The notes beneath the pieces are model-generated. The model made no database searches. It had not been told where the DNA came from and saw nothing but the letters and a program-made list of their open reading frames with translations. A program made the translations under genes and the position numbers. Positions 17,752 to 25,909 of a stretch of DNA of 64,000 nt are shown piece by piece; position 1 is the first letter of the stretch; every line of letters starts with the position of its first letter. The DNA comes from [Mycobacterium] stephanolepidis. Its GTDB lineage: Bacteria > Actinomycetota > Actinomycetes > Mycobacteriales > Mycobacteriaceae. Location of the stretch: positions 3,534,001 through 3,598,000 of the forward strand of contig NZ_AP018165.1 in the NCBI RefSeq assembly GCF_002356335.1. Reading direction: 5' to 3'.

Positions 17752-19130
17752 CAGAACAGCCGTCCTTTCGCGAACGCGAGCGCTTGCGCCTCGGTGTCCT
17801 CAGCGCTCTGGGTCGGGTCGCTAACCTCCGGCGCCGGGACCACCGGCGCATCAGGCTCTTTCGGGGCCGCAGCGTCCGGGTCGTCTGCGTCGGGTTTGGC
17901 TGGCAGGTCCAAGGATTGGCGCAAGGTGCGTTCGATACGTAGATCCGGAGCGAGCAAGCCGGCTTCGACGAGCATCTTGAGCGCTGCGGCGGTCGCATCC
18001 TGCTGGGAACCGATCTTGTCGAACACCAGGCGCGGCGCGCGGACCTCGGTGCCGAAGTTAATGTCGACGAGATCCTCAATGACGTGGGCTTGCCCGATTT
18101 CCTGATAGGACTTGGCGGCGGCGTTTACCGCCTGCACGAACGGTCGTTCCTGCACCGCGGCCAGCGCGTAGCTTCCGCCGGTGTCGAGATTCATGTAGTG
18201 CGCCAGACCAGCGAGAGCAATGGCCTTGTCGTGGTAAACGATCGACGCGCGGATATCCGGCAGGTTTCCCTGCACACCGAGCAGCGCAAGCGACTGGCCT
18301 TGTGCCAGACCGACACCAGAATGCATGCCGCCTTGGAACCCGGATGCGATCTTCTGCATCGCCGCGACTTCCTTGTCGTCGTTCGGCTTCGATGCGGTAC
18401 CGACCGGGACACCCATACCGTTGCGGCGGGCCACGGCGACCTCAATGCGCAGCAGCTCGTTTTTCAACAGCCAGTGCTTGTAGCTCGATCGCAGGATCGA
18501 ACGTCCCTGCCAATACCCCGGTCGTTTGTTCCGGGTGTAGACCACCATCCGATTGATCGGGATATCAAGAGGTGCCGGTCCGTACATGACGCGCCCGTTC
18601 GATGCCGGCGCAAGCTGCGTGATCGAGTCCAGTCCGCCATCCATCGCGACGTTGAACTTCTGGATAGTCCACTGCGGGCGCGGTCCCAGCTTGCGCAGCA
18701 CGAACCGCCCATCAGCTTCGCGGCGGTACACCTGCTCAAATACAGCGTGCCCGAACTGCGGTGTAGGACTGGCCACCTCACGCAGGTGCGCCAGCCAGGA
18801 AAATCGCCCGCGTGAGCGGCCCGGGTCGTCGACCTCATCGAAACCAACCACCGGAAGATTCATGTTCCGGGACACGAACTGCACAACGTCGGCATCCGCG
18901 CCGTTCGGATCGATACGCCAACCGGTTTCGAGGATGGGCAGGCTGATCGCCTCGAGCAGCGACGACACACGCGAATCGTTGTTGTCCATCTCGAGGAACA
19001 CCGATACCGCTGCCGGGTGCTGCAGATCCGGAACCTTTTCGTACGGATCCCAGTTGACCCAGCCATCGACGAACGGGGTCACGTAGCCCGATTCGCCGAC
19101 CGGCATCGCCGTCTGGACCCGTTTGGTCAC
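17751..19130 (-). CDS. Portal protein
   Basis: A 459-residue portal, forming the ring through which DNA is packaged. It follows the large terminase and precedes the protease. The sequence contains patterns of the DUF935-type/mycobacteriophage portal group: LLEAISLPILETGWRI near residue 60, and the long clip/stem helices with GRSILRSSYKHWLLKN near residue 210. The last 60 residues are Asp/Pro/Ala-rich and disordered. Confidence 0.9.
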   Translation of the reverse strand: MTKRVQTAMPVGESGYVTPFVDGWVNWDPYEKVPDLQHPAAVSVFLEMDNNDSRVSSLLEAISLPILETGWRIDPNGADADVVQFVSRNMNLPVVGFDEVDDPGRSRGRFSWLAHLREVASPTPQFGHAVFEQVYRREADGRFVLRKLGPRPQWTIQKFNVAMDGGLDSITQLAPASNGRVMYGPAPLDIPINRMVVYTRNKRPGYWQGRSILRSSYKHWLLKNELLRIEVAVARRNGMGVPVGTASKPNDDKEVAAMQKIASGFQGGMHSGVGLAQGQSLALLGVQGNLPDIRASIVYHDKAIALAGLAHYMNLDTGGSYALAAVQERPFVQAVNAAAKSYQEIGQAHVIEDLVDINFGTEVRAPRLVFDKIGSQQDATAAALKMLVEAGLLAPDLRIERTLRQSLDLPAKPDADDPDAAAPKEPDAPVVPAPEVSDPTQSAEDTEAQALAFAKGRLF

Positions 19131-19180
19131 CGGCCTCCCTCAATCCGAACATGCTGCGACACAACGCCACACCTGCGGAT

Positions 19181-20848
19181 TTAGAATGCGGCTCCCAGCG
19201 CGTCGAAGTGGCTACTTGTTGTTTCGGGATTTCCGGAGCCCAGCGACGGCAGCGCAGCCGGGGAATCTTCCTCGGCGAATTCCAGCACGCCCCAATGCAC
19301 TACCGTTGCCGCGATGACCTGCGCAATTGAGCCTTCGCGGTCGTCCCAAACCTTGTCTCCCCGAGGCAATTCACGGGTCATCGCGACCTCTAAACCCTCA
19401 GTCAGAATGGGCTGGTTTGTGTGTCCCAGGTCACCGGACATCGCGGCGTCAACAAACCCCTGGAACGCCACCGCGATCTGGCTCGTCGTCGTCAACGTGA
19501 CATCGATACCCAGCTTTTTCAGATACGGCGCCAACGGTTTCGCCGGATCGTGATCGTCGATGACTACCGCCGCCGGGTCCCACAGGTCCACCAACCGCAC
19601 GATGTACGCGGCGACCTGTCCGATCGTGGCCTTCTGGTAGTACCCGATTTCGACCATCACGCGACCGTCGATCGTGCGCTGTCCCACCGCGATAGCCCAA
19701 CGCGCCATGTCGCGCGTCCGGGACACCGCCAGTACCTTCTGCCCGACCAATTCGGGCGCATAATCGGCCAACGGCTCCCACACCTCCTTGATAGGGATGA
19801 CCGGGTCAATGAAGCGCGCATCGGCGGGCCATTCACCCCAGCCGAGATAGTCGGCCTCCCACAGCGCGATCTTCGATGCCTCACGGCTCTCGATCGCTGT
19901 CTTGTAAAACCGTTCGATGTCACGCTCTTTCGAGATCACCCCGTACGACGGCTCGGCCAGCCGCCAGTTCTCGCGGTCCTCACGCGCAGCCTTGCGCTCG
20001 ATCGCGTCCTTGGGCGGATCCGGTGCTGCGAACTCGATGAACAACAGGTTGGTGTCTTTGTTCAACCCGCGCCGCCGCATACCCGCGAACACATGGCAGT
20101 TCGGGTGTTCCGATTCCACGGGCGCCGTCGACGTATAGATCGTTTGGGAATTGGCCGACGCGACCTGCGCACCCTGCAGCGCTGATACCTCGTCCTGCGT
20201 CAGGTTGTATGCCTCATCGAAAATTGCCAGGTCAATCTGATCAAGGCCGCGGCCCTTGTCGCCGGATCGAACACCAAACTGCACCGTGACTTCGGTGCCG
20301 AGTTTCGACCGGACAACGATCTCGCCGAACCCCTGCTTTCCGCCGGTCATCGACACCACACGGGTTTTCAGCGACGGCCGCGAATTGATGATCGCCTTGA
20401 CGCGTTTGAACACCGCATCAGAGGTGTTACCGCGCTGCGCCGTGTACGCGATGTTCTCGCCGAGGATGAACAGGCCGAACAGGATGCGCAACACCAGAAT
20501 CAGCGTCTTGCCCTGCTGGCGTGTGCACACCAGCACCACGTCCGGGTGAGTCCACAGCCCGTCAGCGCGGCGACTGAGTATCTTGCGCATAGAGCGCCAC
20601 TGCCACGGAAGCGAGCGCTGTTTCGTGATCCGATGCCCGAACCGCGCGCAACGGTCGCCGTCCGTTTCGTCACCGGCGAATGAATGCTCGTGCTTGGGTT
20701 CTTGGCGGCCAGTCAGCCGGGGCCACTCACCAACCCATGGCGGTGTGTCCTGTTTATTCGGCGGCGCACCAGCTTTCGGCCGCCGCGCAGGCGCGCGTTT
20801 GGCCGGCGCCCTAGATGTCGTCGAGGTCGTCGTCTTCCGCGCCGCCAC
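19181..20848 (-). CDS. Terminase large subunit
   Basis: The packaging motor and nuclease. The ATPase Walker A-like loop is TRQQGKT, about 110 residues from the chosen start, with Walker B LAIFDEA further on. The C-terminal half has Asp-rich strands (VLAVSRTRDMARW and VVIDDHDPA) suited to an RNase H-like nuclease. I chose GTG at 20848 (555 residues) because GGGCAGG lies just upstream. A start at 20965 would extend the protein through the small terminase frame. It overlaps the small subunit gene by 38 bases. Confidence 0.9.
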   Translation of the reverse strand: MAARKTTTSTTSRAPAKRAPARRPKAGAPPNKQDTPPWVGEWPRLTGRQEPKHEHSFAGDETDGDRCARFGHRITKQRSLPWQWRSMRKILSRRADGLWTHPDVVLVCTRQQGKTLILVLRILFGLFILGENIAYTAQRGNTSDAVFKRVKAIINSRPSLKTRVVSMTGGKQGFGEIVVRSKLGTEVTVQFGVRSGDKGRGLDQIDLAIFDEAYNLTQDEVSALQGAQVASANSQTIYTSTAPVESEHPNCHVFAGMRRRGLNKDTNLLFIEFAAPDPPKDAIERKAAREDRENWRLAEPSYGVISKERDIERFYKTAIESREASKIALWEADYLGWGEWPADARFIDPVIPIKEVWEPLADYAPELVGQKVLAVSRTRDMARWAIAVGQRTIDGRVMVEIGYYQKATIGQVAAYIVRLVDLWDPAAVVIDDHDPAKPLAPYLKKLGIDVTLTTTSQIAVAFQGFVDAAMSGDLGHTNQPILTEGLEVAMTRELPRGDKVWDDREGSIAQVIAATVVHWGVLEFAEEDSPAALPSLGSGNPETTSSHFDALGAAF

Positions 20849-21284
20849 CGCCACCCTGCCCTGCCGATCCCGCGCGCTGTTTGTGAATCTCAGCGAGCAA
20901 ATGCCGTAACAACGTCGTCTGTTGTCTCTCTTCGGCGATCGTGGAATCGATCTTCGCTTCGACAATCACGGTCACCGGTTTCCTGCCATTGTCGTCAGCA
21001 GCCGAGACGATGCCGCGCAGATCCAAACGCACCCACGACGATTCGACCCCAGAGTTAATCCCGGCCAACGTCTCCAGGCGATCCGCCACCCGCGCAGCCT
21101 GTCTGATCAGCGCGGTCAACCCGGGCCCGTCCTCCTTGCTTTCCAGCTCGGCCCGTAGACGCTCCCCCGCGCCCGGATCGGCGCTGGCAGGCGCCCGGCG
21201 TGTCCCCGTGGCCGTCCGCTTTGTCCCCCGCGGCTGTCCGTTTCGCGGCCTTAACGCGCCCCTGGTCAGAGGCCGGATCCGCAC
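20811..21284 (-). CDS. Terminase small subunit
   Basis: A 157-residue helical protein directly upstream of the large terminase, with DNA-recognition function expected. Residues 45-120 contain the convincing helical part (ERLRAELESKEDG, LTALIRQAARVADRLETL), and the C-terminus is Gly-rich then acidic. The first 35 residues from the GTG at 21284 are Arg/Pro/Thr-rich and look weak. A second frame (GTG at 21333) gives a more natural N-terminus, so the true start or a frameshift here is unresolved. Confidence 0.65.
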   Translation of the reverse strand: MRIRPLTRGALRPRNGQPRGTKRTATGTRRAPASADPGAGERLRAELESKEDGPGLTALIRQAARVADRLETLAGINSGVESSWVRLDLRGIVSAADDNGRKPVTVIVEAKIDSTIAEERQQTTLLRHLLAEIHKQRAGSAGQGGGGGAEDDDLDDI

Positions 21285-21433
21285 TACTTGGGGCGTTTTT
21301 CGTCCGTTTCGTCGTCCGCTCCGCTGTCACCACCCCATGCCCCCGAAATTTTCAGAGCCGCCCAAAAAAAATTCCTGACTACCGCCGGAGTCAGGCCGCC
21401 CCGGGTAGCTGAGAAAAATGGGGGGTGGCATAC

Positions 21434-21485
21434 CTGCAGGTCAGAGCCCCGAGCCGGTGTACCTCGGCACCCATTTGACCTGCAG
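21434..21485. repeat. Nested inverted repeat upstream of terminase (candidate cos/packaging or control site)
   Basis: Perfect 10-base arms CTGCAGGTCA (21434-21443) and TGACCTGCAG (21476-21485) flank a second short inverted repeat, CCGAG (21449-21453) and CTCGG (21463-21467). The element lies in the only 230-base gap between the right-arm genes and the terminase genes. This is where the cohesive end or terminase-binding site of a cos phage is expected, because the virion left end lies just before the small terminase. Confidence 0.5.
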
Positions 21486-21514
21486 TTATGAGTGGTAGCG
21501 AACAAGTCGGTTCG

Positions 21515-21796
21515 TCAATGCTCGCGCTGCTGACCCTCGTGGCTGGATTGTGGGCCGTTGAGGATGCGGCAGTCGGGTCCGAGCTTGGGTGCGTAGATGC
21601 TGGCTCCGCAGTGGCAGGTCCACATGTGGTGTCGGTTGTCGCAGGCGCAGGGTAGGTAGCGTTGTTTCCAGCCTGGTTCGTCGGCGCTGTGCCAGTTGGG
21701 GCAGTAGAGGGGTCCGACTCGGGTCCAGCCGTTGCCGTTGGGGACGAGGTCGCCGACGTATGTGTTGGGGAATCGGTCGCGTGGCGGGCGTGCCAT
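21515..21796 (-). CDS. Small Cys/His-rich protein, putative zinc-binding (93 aa)
   Basis: A 93-residue protein of unknown function, the last right-arm gene before the terminase control region. Between residues 32 and 76 it has Cys and His spaced as in zinc-binding proteins: YCPNWH, PCACDNRHH, and TCHCGA. It does not show a full HNH motif, although its place next to the terminase is where HNH nucleases that assist packaging often sit. Confidence 0.6.
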   Translation of the reverse strand: MARPPRDRFPNTYVGDLVPNGNGWTRVGPLYCPNWHSADEPGWKQRYLPCACDNRHHMWTCHCGASIYAPKLGPDCRILNGPQSSHEGQQREH

Positions 21797-21846
21797 GTGT
21801 TGGTTCTACTCGCGGGGTGTGACATGGGCGACTCTCGTGTTGGTGG

Positions 21847-22125
21847 CTATTGGCCTAGTGCGTCTGTGATGAGCCAGTCGATGTGGTTGGTGATGGTGCG
21901 TTTCCAGAGGTTGGCTTGGAGTAGCGCGTGTATCCACCATCTGTTGGGTCCGGGTATGTAGTGGCGGGACCATGCGTTGAGGCTCTGCATGAATTCGAGT
22001 CGTTCGCGGTGGTCCATGTCGGATAGTCCGAGTGTCGCGAACAGTTCGTCGGGTGTCATGTCGCTCGGGTCGAGTGGGGTTGTTCCGCCGCAGGCGGCGA
22101 TTTCGGGATCGGGTTTGTCAGACAT
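21847..22125 (-). CDS. Hypothetical phage protein (92 aa)
   Basis: A 92-residue protein of unknown function. The first half is acidic and the second half rich in Trp and His, without a recognised motif. It overlaps the upstream membrane protein gene by 8 bases and is probably part of the late right-arm operon. Confidence 0.6.
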   Translation of the reverse strand: MSDKPDPEIAACGGTTPLDPSDMTPDELFATLGLSDMDHRERLEFMQSLNAWSRHYIPGPNRWWIHALLQANLWKRTITNHIDWLITDALGQ

Positions 22126-22390
22126 GGCCGCACCAGCAGACGCCGTCGTGCATGGGGTGTTGGCAGCCTCGGCAGTTGGCTGGGGCAGTCATCGTGAGGC
22201 CGTCGAGGATCATCCATGCGGGGATCGCGGTGGCTAGCGCGGCGAGGGTTGTGTGCCAGTCGATTCCGTCGGCGAGGATGGTTGCGGCTGCTCGTGCTGC
22301 GATGGTGCTTAGTGTGATGACGGCCAGGTATGCGATTGCTCGTTGGATCCGCACGGTGGGCGTGAAGCCTTGGCGGTGGCGGGCGGTCAC
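22118..22390 (-). CDS. Small membrane protein with C-terminal zinc-ribbon-like tail (90 aa)
   Basis: A 90-residue protein with two predicted membrane helices (about 17-37 and 46-64) followed by a compact tail NCRGCQHPMHDGVCWCGH, which has the CxxC and CxC spacing of a minimal zinc ribbon. The start is GTG at 22390, giving a GTGA overlap with the upstream stop. Longer readings from 22612 follow the neighbouring gene's shadow. The function is unknown. Confidence 0.6.
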   Translation of the reverse strand: MTARHRQGFTPTVRIQRAIAYLAVITLSTIAARAAATILADGIDWHTTLAALATAIPAWMILDGLTMTAPANCRGCQHPMHDGVCWCGHV

Positions 22391-22935
22391 GGCAGACCTG
22401 CGGATCTGCGGGGCTGGCACGACCGGCACCATCCCCATTGGGTTGGACCGTCGCAGACGCGGCAGCGGGAGTGGGTGGTGGCAGGGTCGCGCGGGTCTGC
22501 GGCGCCGGCGTGCGGGTTGTCGATCGCCCCGGATAGAGCATCTCGGCTGGCTTGTGTGGTAAAGCTCAGGTCGATGGCGGGTGGGTCGTTGTCGCGCATG
22601 TACTGCTCCCACGCCAGCCGGCGCAGGGTCGCGTTGTGATGTGCTTGTGCTGCGGCTAGCGCTTCGTTGAGGTCATCGCCTCGGTACAGTTCGCCGCGGT
22701 CGACGGTGAGCGAGCCGTGATGCTCTCTCCAGCAGACGGTGTGCCATTGGTGGGGGTTTTCGAATGCGTCACCGAAGTACACGCTGTAGTTGCCTCCGCT
22801 GCGGGTCGCGGCGTTGTAGTGGTGTCCGTCGCCCCGGGCAGTCCATTCGAGTTGGTTAGGGCCAGTTGAAGATTCGGGTTCCGAGGGCGGGGTCGGTGTC
22901 GGGTCGGTTGGTGAGGGCTGGTCGTTGGTCGTCAC
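22387..22935 (-). CDS. Hypothetical protein with C-terminal CxxC pair (182 aa)
   Basis: A 182-residue protein. The first 30 residues are Pro/Thr/Ser-rich and disordered, the middle has an aromatic, His-rich domain, and the C-terminus carries CRVCDG and CRSCQP, a likely zinc ribbon. The GTG start has a near-perfect AAGGAGG five to six bases upstream, although it overlaps the HNH gene by 80 bases. That makes this one of the better supported long overlaps in the window. Confidence 0.65.
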   Translation of the reverse strand: MTTNDQPSPTDPTPTPPSEPESSTGPNQLEWTARGDGHHYNAATRSGGNYSVYFGDAFENPHQWHTVCWREHHGSLTVDRGELYRGDDLNEALAAAQAHHNATLRRLAWEQYMRDNDPPAIDLSFTTQASRDALSGAIDNPHAGAADPRDPATTHSRCRVCDGPTQWGWCRSCQPRRSAGLP

Positions 22936-23242
22936 GGTGGCCTCCTTGGCGTTGTTTGTTGCAGGTGCCGTGCAGGAGTCGGTCGGCGCGGCTGGTGGTG
23001 GATTGGGCGCGGGCGATGCTGTGGTCGGCGGCGAGGCTGCCGCTGCTGGTGTCGGGTTTTCCGTCGCTGCGTGTGGCGTGGGGGTTGTGGTCCCAGTTGC
23101 GGGTTCGGTCGCGGTACATGGGTCGTGCGCACCACCAGCAGGGTTGGCCGTCTACGTGGCGCGCGAGTAGCCGGTCGCGTTGTTGTTGATGGTCATGGCC
23201 TAACCGTTTCTGCGTGGTCGTTCTGGGGGTGCGGTTCGGCAT
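22856..23242 (-). CDS. HNH endonuclease
   Basis: A 128-residue HNH-type nuclease. The zinc pair C35-x2-C38 (CWWC), the catalytic DH at 73-74 (LAADHSIA) and the HGTCNKQRQG segment (His 91, Cys 94, Asn 95) form the beta-beta-alpha metal motif. Such nucleases in siphophages often help the terminase cut at the packaging site, but this one is about 1.5 kb from the terminase genes, so a homing or accessory role is also possible. Confidence 0.85.
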   Translation of the reverse strand: MPNRTPRTTTQKRLGHDHQQQRDRLLARHVDGQPCWWCARPMYRDRTRNWDHNPHATRSDGKPDTSSGSLAADHSIARAQSTTSRADRLLHGTCNKQRQGGHRDDQRPALTNRPDTDPALGTRIFNWP

Positions 23243-23243
23243 G

Positions 23244-24086
23244 TCACGTCCCGCGGCTCAGGCACAGGGAGCATCCGCAGTTCTCCCAGTCTTCTTCGGC
23301 AGTCGTGTCGTCGTCTGGGCGTGCGTGGCGTCCGCGGTCGGGTTGTGGTTCGGGCTTCACCGTGTACGCGTATCCACCTCCGCGTACCGGAATCACCTGT
23401 ATTTGTTCCGGTTTCACACCTTGCTGTTCCGCCACTGCGGCAACCTGATCGGCTAGGTCACCCATGCGGAGTTCACGCTCGAACGGCGGGCGTATCTCTT
23501 CACCCATTGCGAATACCTCGGTATATCGCGGCATGGTGCCGATGGGACCGTGGGGGTTGCTTGTGCTGACTGGCATTCGTGGGAAGCGGTCGCCGAGTGT
23601 GAAGTCTTTGCCAATCTCCATGGGCGGCCCGTCTGGCGGTGTGATCTGGGCTTTGGTGAGTTCGACACGGGCCGTTCCGAGTGCGCCGCGTAGTTGGCGT
23701 AGCACCTCCAGCAGATACGGGAATTGGGTGTCGTCGGCTTTCACCATGAACTGGGCGCCGATATCGGCACCGTTCGTCGGTACCGGCAGCGAGAGGACTA
23801 CTTGGTAGAAGTCGCCTGGCCTGGTGAAGAATTCGTGTGCTTGGTCGTCGGGTGTGCGCGGGTCGCTGTCCAGAGTCGGTGTCGGTTCCGGTGCGGGATC
23901 CTCGGTGAGGGTTCGGACGGCGTCATAGATGTTCTTCACGGCTTTGTGCCCGCGCGCGACCGGGCAGAGTTCGTCACGGCGCCGAATGTCACGCTCTAGC
24001 CGGAACTTCGCGCGCAGGTATTTCTTGCGACTGCGGAAGACCTGCTGTTGCGCCAGGGCGAGCCGTTCGTCGAGTGTGGTGGTCAT
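23244..24086 (-). CDS. Hypothetical phage protein (280 aa)
   Basis: A 280-residue protein of unknown function. The N-terminus is a charged coiled-coil-like helix (LDERLALAQQQVFRSRKKYLR), followed by a Pro-rich linker and a mixed alpha/beta domain. The last residues contain CGCSLC, a possible metal site. The start ATG at 24086 is preceded by AAAGGAG. An ATG-type start at 24221 would add 45 basic residues and lacks that signal. Confidence 0.65.
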   Translation of the reverse strand: MTTTLDERLALAQQQVFRSRKKYLRAKFRLERDIRRRDELCPVARGHKAVKNIYDAVRTLTEDPAPEPTPTLDSDPRTPDDQAHEFFTRPGDFYQVVLSLPVPTNGADIGAQFMVKADDTQFPYLLEVLRQLRGALGTARVELTKAQITPPDGPPMEIGKDFTLGDRFPRMPVSTSNPHGPIGTMPRYTEVFAMGEEIRPPFERELRMGDLADQVAAVAEQQGVKPEQIQVIPVRGGGYAYTVKPEPQPDRGRHARPDDDTTAEEDWENCGCSLCLSRGT

Positions 24087-24165
24087 TGTGCAGTGTCTCC
24101 TTTGGTGTTGTGGGGGTTTGGTTCTGGTGGGCGCAGCTGTGGCCTCGCCCGACCGATAGATGGGG

Positions 24166-24273
24166 TCATGGGCCGCGCTTGCCGAGCGAAACACCGCATT
24201 GGTTCCCGGTTTGACGCCCACCAGATGTGGGTGACGGTAACGGGGCCGGGGTGGTGATGTCGGGCAGCGTCAT
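24166..24273 (-). CDS. Tiny coupled ORF (35 aa)
   Basis: A 35-residue reading frame whose ATG overlaps the upstream stop as ATGA. This is the coupling used by most genes here, and it is the only reason to suspect it is real. The peptide is Pro/Thr-rich at first and Gly-rich later with no motif. It fills most of an otherwise empty 180-base gap. Chance overlap cannot be excluded. Confidence 0.3.
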   Translation of the reverse strand: MTLPDITTPAPLPSPTSGGRQTGNQCGVSLGKRGP

Positions 24274-24446
24274 GGTGTGATTCGGGTGAGGCGTTTTCCG
24301 GGGGCGGGTTCGGGTTCTGTTGCGCCGCCGAGGGCTTGGTCGACCGCGAGGCGGCCGACGAGTCGGGTGCAGAGTTCGGCGGCGTTGGCGAGACCATGGC
24401 GGTTCAGGATTTTCGCGGCCTCCTGCAGTGTGGAGATCTCGCTCAT
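24270..24446 (-). CDS. Hypothetical phage protein (58 aa)
   Basis: A 58-residue helical protein (STLQEAAKILNRHG, AAELCTRLVGRLAVD) of unknown function. The start ATG at 24446 overlaps the upstream stop (TAATG) and follows GAAGGA at good spacing. A longer in-frame reading from 24545 crosses the Cys-rich gene upstream and was not used. Confidence 0.55.
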   Translation of the reverse strand: MSEISTLQEAAKILNRHGLANAAELCTRLVGRLAVDQALGGATEPEPAPGKRLTRITP

Positions 24447-24610
24447 TAGTTTTCCTTCGCTGATGTGAATTTCTCGCAGAGACAACGGGTGCCGTTGTGA
24501 TACCTCCCGTAACAGGTCGGGAGCAGCGTTCCAGAATTGCCGCATTCTTCGTGCTCGCAGAACTCGTGCTCACAGGTGCACAGGTCGTTGAAGTAGACGA
24601 TGTCACTCAT
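24446..24610 (-). CDS. Small Cys-rich protein, putative zinc-binding (54 aa)
   Basis: A 54-residue protein with seven Cys: CTCEHEFCEHEEC at residues 11-23, then C33, C43 and C45. The density of Cys and His suggests a zinc-bound mini-domain. It is joined to both neighbours by overlaps (ATGA at its start, TAATG at its end), so translation is likely. Function unknown. Confidence 0.6.
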   Translation of the reverse strand: MSDIVYFNDLCTCEHEFCEHEECGNSGTLLPTCYGRYHNGTRCLCEKFTSAKEN

Positions 24611-24792
24611 TCGTGGTCGGCTTTCGGGTCGGCTTCGAACCCCGGGCAGTCACACGGGTCGAAGATCTGGAAGTCGTCACCGCGTGGAACCTCTGCGGTG
24701 ACGGTCCAAATCCCCTCACCGCACTTCGCATTGGCGTTGTCATCGTGCTCGCTGTGGTAGTGGGTGCAGATGCATTTCGGGTTGGCGGTCAT
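24607..24792 (-). CDS. Small Cys/His-rich protein (61 aa)
   Basis: A 61-residue protein with CICTHYHSEH at residues 7-16, a further Cys at 24 and CDC near residue 47. The arrangement suggests metal binding. It is coupled to the next gene by ATGA on both sides. It is one of a run of tiny Cys-rich genes between 24.4 and 24.8 kb whose joint role is unknown. Confidence 0.6.
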   Translation of the reverse strand: MTANPKCICTHYHSEHDDNANAKCGEGIWTVTAEVPRGDDFQIFDPCDCPGFEADPKADHE

Positions 24793-25193
24793 CGTGGTTT
24801 CCCGGTTTCGGGGTTGATTCCGTTGGCGTTCATGACCTGCGCGTCGGTGGTGCTGGATAGCTTTATGTGCGCGATGAGTGGTACGCAGTCGATAGTCCAG
24901 CCGCCGAAGTCCTGGTGTGCGTTGACCGCGACCCACAGGACTTCGTCGGTGCGCATGATTTTCAGGATGAGCTTGCCGACGGATCGTGCGAGTGTTTCCA
25001 TTTCGGGTCCGCCGGCCAACTCGATTCCGGGCATGGACTTTTCGGAGCGTTCGATGCTGTCGCGGACCCGGACGGTGAGTGGGATAGCGGGGCGACGGAA
25101 TACGTCGGGTATGACTGCTCCCCCGACTTCGTTGAGTGCGCCGGACATGCACCGCACGAGCACGTTCCGTAGGTGCTGCTCAGGCGCGGTCAT
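24789..25193 (-). CDS. Hypothetical phage protein (134 aa)
   Basis: A 134-residue mixed alpha/beta protein of unknown function. It begins with a helix (EQHLRNVLVRCMSGALNEVG) and contains two central strands (VLWVAVNAHQD, IAHIKL). It overlaps the J-domain protein gene upstream and the Cys-rich gene downstream by ATGA, so it belongs to the same translational unit. Confidence 0.6.
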   Translation of the reverse strand: MTAPEQHLRNVLVRCMSGALNEVGGAVIPDVFRRPAIPLTVRVRDSIERSEKSMPGIELAGGPEMETLARSVGKLILKIMRTDEVLWVAVNAHQDFGGWTIDCVPLIAHIKLSSTTDAQVMNANGINPETGKPR

Positions 25194-25873
25194 CCGATAC
25201 CACCGATTGGTGCGCCGGCAGCGCGGAGGGTTTCAGCGACGGCTTCGACTGCGTCCCAGGCTGTCCGGTCGCCGCCGTGGCGGTCGGGATGCGCGTTGGC
25301 GCGGGCTTTCCGGTATGTGTTTCGAGCGGTTTCGGGGTCGTGCATGATGTGGTGTGCCCATTCGGAGACGCTGTCGTCGTTGCCTTGCGCGGCTTTCGCG
25401 AGGTGGACGGCTGCACCGGCCGCGGTCTGTGCGATCGGGGTGGGCTTGGCTTCGATTGCCTGCCAGCCGCGGTACTGCTGCCCGGTCTGTGTGACGCCGT
25501 ACCGGTCGACCTTGCGTAGCGCCTCCAGGGCGAGCGCGATAGCGCGCAGGTTGTCCTGCCAGCGGGTGAATGTGTCGCACGGGAATGACAGTGCGCCCTT
25601 GTTGGATTCGATGTTCAGGATCACGCCCGGATGTTCAGGCTTTGCTGTAGCACGGGGCATGCCGTCGACACGGAAGTCTTGTTCACGCATCGCGATCTGC
25701 AGCACGGCGGGCGCGTTCTGTGCCCCCTTGCCGAGGCACCAAAGTTCCCGGTCGAGCAAGTTGAGGGTGTCGCTCCACTGTGCTGAGAAGTTGGATCGGC
25801 GCCGGTCACGGGTGAGGTCGTGGGGCCAGTTCTCGATGGGCCGCAGTGTCATGTTCGGCGGGTAGTTGCTCAT
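25190..25873 (-). CDS. J-domain (DnaJ-like) protein
   Basis: A 227-residue protein with a J-domain-like C-terminus: the HPD signature at residues 195-197 lies in NAHPDRHGGD, preceded by a basic helix (ARNTYRKARA) and followed by a third helix (AVEAVAETLRAAG). J domains stimulate Hsp70 ATPases such as DnaK, so the phage may use host DnaK in replication or assembly. The N-terminal 150 residues are a separate domain I do not recognise. Confidence 0.7.
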   Translation of the reverse strand: MSNYPPNMTLRPIENWPHDLTRDRRRSNFSAQWSDTLNLLDRELWCLGKGAQNAPAVLQIAMREQDFRVDGMPRATAKPEHPGVILNIESNKGALSFPCDTFTRWQDNLRAIALALEALRKVDRYGVTQTGQQYRGWQAIEAKPTPIAQTAAGAAVHLAKAAQGNDDSVSEWAHHIMHDPETARNTYRKARANAHPDRHGGDRTAWDAVEAVAETLRAAGAPIGGIG

Positions 25874-25909
25874 GGGCGGTGTTCCTTGCTGTTCGGTGGT
25901 TGTGGTGGT

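Noticed and set aside
21284..21505. 73-codon minus-strand frame over the inverted repeats upstream of terminase
   Set aside because: Unnatural sequence, no ribosome site, and it covers the palindromes that look like a control or packaging site.
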